From: Acinetobacter sp. XH1741
GTDB taxonomy: Bacteria; Pseudomonadota; Gammaproteobacteria; Pseudomonadales; Moraxellaceae
Assembly (NCBI RefSeq): GCF_041021895.1
Contig: NZ_CP157429.1
Span: 92,899 to 156,898 of the forward strand
Direction of reading: 5' to 3'
DNA length: 64,000 nt
Made by a program: the position numbers and the translations under genes
Part shown: positions 61,630-64,000 of the stretch, one piece after another
Layout of the letters: each line of letters begins with the position of its first letter
Numbering within the stretch: position 1 is the stretch's first letter
The notes under the pieces: generated by a model
The model's input: only the letters and a program-made list of their open reading frames with translations
Databases searched by the model: none
Told to the model about the DNA's origin: nothing

Positions 61630-61716
61630 AGGGAGATATATTAAGGAAAATGTTATAAATAGATATATTGACAATACTACTTAACGTCCACAAATGAAAG
61701 TATTTTTAATAAAAGA

Positions 61717-61850
61717 ATTTGTCAACTTATGCACAGAATTTGTCAACTTAGAAACAGGAAAAAGTCAACTTATTGGTAGGAATATGTCAACTCAGAAACA
61801 GGAAAAAGTCAACTTATTGGTAGGAATTTGTCAACATATACTTCCTGTAT
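61717..61850. repeat. Six iterons of the replication origin
   Basis: GTCAACTTA-type repeats start at 61721, 61742, 61764, 61786, 61808 and 61830: spacing 21, then 22 four times. The consensus is GTCAACTTAt followed by an AGGAA-type block. They lie between repB and parA. TTATGCACA at 61728-61736 also fits a DnaA box. Confidence 0.9.
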
Positions 61851-61879
61851 CCCTTTGCTAGTCAAGCTTTGAGCAGAGA

Positions 61880-61990
61880 TATAAATAATAAATTTAAATA
61901 AATATATATAAATTCAAAAAGACCATTCTTTTGTGGATAACTTTTTTTTAATTTTTTTTTCATGATAGTTGATTACTTCATAAATCACCG
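61880..61990. other. AT-rich unwinding region with DnaA box
   Basis: TGTGGATAA at 61932-61940 is a perfect DnaA box (TTATCCACA on the other strand), followed by long T runs. Together with the iterons this makes a standard iteron-type oriV. Confidence 0.75.
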
Positions 61991-62014
61991 TTAAATTATA
62001 CACAAACAAACTTA

Positions 62015-62034
62015 CGTAACTTACATAAATTATG
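62015..62034 (+). promoter_or_regulatory. Array-type motif overlapping the parA start codon
   Basis: CGTAACTTACATAAATTATG ends in the ATG of parA. The first array monomer carries CGTAACTTACATAACTTATG at 56119-56138 (19/20 identical); other monomers match at 17-18 positions. This is most likely the operator of the par operon and the same protein-binding site as in the array. Confidence 0.7.
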
Positions 62035-62670
62035 ATTATCTTAGTTGGTGGTGAAAAAGGCGGTGCTGGTAAAAGCTGTTTAGCTCAAAATCTTGCAGTT
62101 TACTTACAACAAAGTCAAAGAGACGTCCTCTTATTAGATGCTGACCCTCAAGGAACAACAACAGATTGGGTCAAAGAAAGAGATGAAAACGATGAATTAA
62201 ATAATATTCCATCAGTACAAGCATCAGGGAATATACGTTCAGTTTTAAAAGATTTAGATAAAAGATACCAAGATATTATCATTGATGCAGGTGGACAGGA
62301 TTCTGAAGCATTACGTTCAGCAATGACTATAGCTACACATATGTTATTGCCGTTTAGACCCAAACGAAGAGATCTAAAAACTTTAGATCATATGGAACAA
62401 GTTTTAAAATTAGCAAAGACAGTAAATCCAAATCTGAAAGCTAGAGCAATTATTACTCAGTGTCCAACTCTTCCTTCTCAAGTTCAAAGAATTTTAGATG
62501 CAAAAGAGGCATGCAAATCATTTGGTATTGATGCATTGAATTCAATCACAACAAATCGAAATGTTTATGATGATGCAGATGAAAATGGGCTTTCGGTTTT
62601 TGAAGTAAATAGTGATCCTAAAGCGAAAGCTGAAATTGAAAGTATTGCAAGAGAGTTTTTAGGAGTATAA
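62032..62670 (+). CDS. parA: ParA-type partition ATPase
   Basis: A 212-residue deviant Walker ATPase. Walker A' is GGEKGGAGKSCLAQNLAVYL (signature Lys 9 and Lys 14), and DVLLLDADPQGTTTDWV follows at about 32-46. YQDIIIDAGGQDS is Walker B. It lacks an N-terminal DNA-binding domain, so it is a type Ib ParA, in which the partner protein, not ParA, represses the operon. It forms dynamic patterns on the nucleoid to move plasmid copies. It is followed 2 bases later by the partner gene. Confidence 0.93.
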   Translation: MIILVGGEKGGAGKSCLAQNLAVYLQQSQRDVLLLDADPQGTTTDWVKERDENDELNNIPSVQASGNIRSVLKDLDKRYQDIIIDAGGQDSEALRSAMTIATHMLLPFRPKRRDLKTLDHMEQVLKLAKTVNPNLKARAIITQCPTLPSQVQRILDAKEACKSFGIDALNSITTNRNVYDDADENGLSVFEVNSDPKAKAEIESIAREFLGV

Positions 62671-62672
62671 CT

Positions 62673-62960
62673 ATGGCTGGTTTAACTGGGCTAAACAAAA
62701 AACCTGAACCTACTGAACAAGATAAAATGTTAGATGCATTTATATCTGGTGCAGAAAAGAGGGTAAAGGCTTTAGAATCAAGTGAAAAAAAATTTATTCG
62801 TTACACTTTTTCTCTCAATGAAGATATTAGTAAACTAATTGATGAGCTGGTTGTAAAAGGGCAAAATGCAAGAATAAATCGTTCAAGTATTGTTCGAGCA
62901 GCTATAGAAAATTTATCGACATATAGTGCAGATGAATTAAAAGAAATATTAAATAAATAA
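62673..62960 (+). CDS. parB: ParB-like centromere-binding protein (ribbon-helix-helix)
   Basis: A 95-residue protein. The flexible N-terminus (MAGLTGLNKKPEPTEQDKML) probably stimulates ParA. The C-terminal half has the RHH pattern: strand FIRYTFSLNEDISKLIDELV, then ARINRSSIVRAAIENLSTYS. Type Ib partners of this size bind arrays of short repeats near the par operon and also the par promoter. The motif shared by the tandem array and the parA start is the obvious candidate site. Terminator at 62971. Confidence 0.8.
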   Translation: MAGLTGLNKKPEPTEQDKMLDAFISGAEKRVKALESSEKKFIRYTFSLNEDISKLIDELVVKGQNARINRSSIVRAAIENLSTYSADELKEILNK

Positions 62961-62970
62961 ATAAATTAAA

Positions 62971-63005
62971 AATATCCCACTTTTTTAAGGGGGATATTTT
63001 TTATC
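62971..63005 (+). terminator. Terminator of the par operon
   Basis: AAATATCCC and GGGATATTT pair around an internal loop, followed by TTTT. Confidence 0.75.
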
Positions 63006-63189
63006 CAAGTTAAATTTACTGTAAGTCCCCGGTGAACCCTATAGATATTTTTAAATTCAGCTCAGGCTCTAGCAGTGTGGTGGTAATTTATCTATTTGAG
63101 TTATTTTATATGAAGGCGTCCTTTTCTGCACAGACACGGATCTAGGCTATTCAGCTTGGCTGACTGAATTGATGTCATGATGTTTGATG
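63006..63189. other. Intergenic sequence before the IS66 remnant
   Basis: No gene recognised. Confidence 0.3.
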
Positions 63190-63387
63190 CACATTGTCAA
63201 ATTCTTTATCAAGCGAAACTCTGAATCAATGCTTGTAATTGTTTCACTATGATGAGTTTGAGTCCAGTGAAATGTTGCTTGTTTCAACCGTAGAGCTTTG
63301 AATACCCAGTCCATCATGTATCAACACTTTCATACAATGACCACGCTTATTCCAAAACAAGATAACCTCAATGTTGCGATTTGACAT
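63190..63387 (-). pseudogene. IS66-family TnpB (Orf2) remnant
   Basis: From ATG at 63387, IEVILFWNKRGHCMKVLIHD and GLGI match the core of IS66 TnpB (usually N-x-x-x-x-x-K-hyd-L-hyd-x-D-G-x-G). The next piece FHWTQTHHSE and then KQLQALIQSFA are in other frames, matching the usual FxW...EQLQALIQGLPW end. Several indels make it non-functional. The call rests on motif memory. Confidence 0.5.
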
Positions 63388-63440
63388 GGTCAAAGGCTTT
63401 TAGGACATGAGAAAGAGCAGTATAAGTAACTGCTCGCATA

Positions 63441-64000
63441 GGCACTGTTGCAAATAGGCTGACATGATAAGCTAAATATCTTATTTATTTCGAGATACAG
63501 CAGATGAATCCCTTCCATGGTCGGCACTTTCAAGGTGAAATCATTCTTTGGGCTGTTCGTTGGTATTGTAAATATGGCATCAGCTATCGTGAACTTCAAG
63601 AAATGCTCGCTGAACGAGGTGTGAATGTTGACCACACCACAATTTATCGTTGGGTTCAGCGTTATGCTCCAGAAATGGAAAAACGCTTACGCTGGTATTG
63701 GCGTAATCCTACAGATTTACATTCATGGCATATGGATGAGACTTATATCAAAGTGAAGGGGCGATGGACTTACCTGTATCGTGCAGTTGATCAACGGGGT
63801 CATACGATTGACTTTTACCTTTCCGCTAGACGGAACAGTAAATCAGCCTATTGTTTTTTAGGAAAGATCTTCAATACGGTGAAAAAATGGCAAATTCCAC
63901 GGGTCATCAATACAGATAAAGCAGCGACCTATGGCCATGCTTTATCACGGTTAAAGCGAGAAGGAAAATGTCCAGTAGATATTGAGCACAGGCAGATTAA
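63441..64000 (+). mobile_element. IS6-family (IS26-like) element, partial at window end
   Basis: The left inverted repeat begins GGCACTGTTGCAAATAGGCT at 63441, the typical IS6-family end found in Acinetobacter (IS1006/IS1008/IS26 group). The right part lies beyond the window. Confidence 0.85.
63504..64000 (+). CDS. IS6-family transposase, N-terminal part
   Basis: Open from ATG at 63504 to the window end (165 residues). The helix-turn-helix reads GISYRELQEMLAERGVNVDH, then TTIYRWVQRYAPEMEKRLRW. The catalytic core begins HSWHMDETYIKVKGRWTYLY (first Asp), and the second Asp is in INTDKAATYGHALSRLKRE. The catalytic Glu lies outside the window. IS6-family enzymes form cointegrates and often rearrange plasmids. 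Confidence 0.9.
   Translation, partial: MNPFHGRHFQGEIILWAVRWYCKYGISYRELQEMLAERGVNVDHTTIYRWVQRYAPEMEKRLRWYWRNPTDLHSWHMDETYIKVKGRWTYLYRAVDQRGHTIDFYLSARRNSKSAYCFLGKIFNTVKKWQIPRVINTDKAATYGHALSRLKREGKCPVDIEHRQI

Overview
This window looks like most of an Acinetobacter plasmid, or a piece of one. It is AT-rich. It carries a Rep_3-type RepB (60691-61629) with six 22-bp iterons and a DnaA box, a ParA plus small ribbon-helix-helix partner (62032-62960), and insertion sequences of the IS256, IS5, IS3, IS6 and IS66 families typical of that genus. No rRNA, tRNA or CRISPR array was seen. Species and family calls rest on recognition of protein motifs, not on a database search.

Layout. 1-13.2 kb is a mobile-element mosaic: a partial IS256, an acuI-like oxidoreductase, an IS5 copy, an integrase with a decayed hicB, a phosphoribosyltransferase-like gene, a two-gene operon ending in an XRE/ImmA-type metallopeptidase, then IS3, IS256 and IS3 nested in one another. 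13.3-33.6 kb is a complete type I BREX phage-defence operon on the minus strand, in the order brxR, brxA, brxB, brxC, pglX, an unrecognised coiled-coil membrane protein, pglZ, brxL, and a 1579-residue SF1 helicase-nuclease. 33.7-35 kb holds a broken DUF4236 gene and a broken Fic toxin with its antitoxin, next to a second IS5 copy. 36.2-45 kb is a heavily deleted prophage: tail J and I fragments, a Bro-N antirepressor fused to a tail gene, XRE repressor, HigBA, lipoproteins, terminase fragment, metallopeptidase, nuclease and NinB. 45.1-51.2 kb is a three-gene block with a very large tyrosine recombinase, a degenerate partner and a small third protein. 51.3-55.3 kb carries YhfG-Fic and HipBA toxin-antitoxin modules. 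56.1-60.5 kb is a 4.5-kb higher-order tandem repeat. 60.7-63 kb is the replication and partition core, and the window ends inside an IS6-family element.

How the parts fit. The plasmid maintains itself through Rep/iterons, ParAB and several toxin-antitoxin modules, and protects the host with BREX. The most striking unexplained structure is the tandem array: every monomer contains a motif close to CGTAACTTACATAACTTATG, and the same motif (19/20 match to the best monomer) overlaps the parA start codon. I infer that the array is a greatly expanded partition or incompatibility site. A second theme is uneven decay. About ten small accessory genes carry single in-frame TAA codons or 1-base frameshifts, while about 16 kb of BREX coding sequence is fully open.
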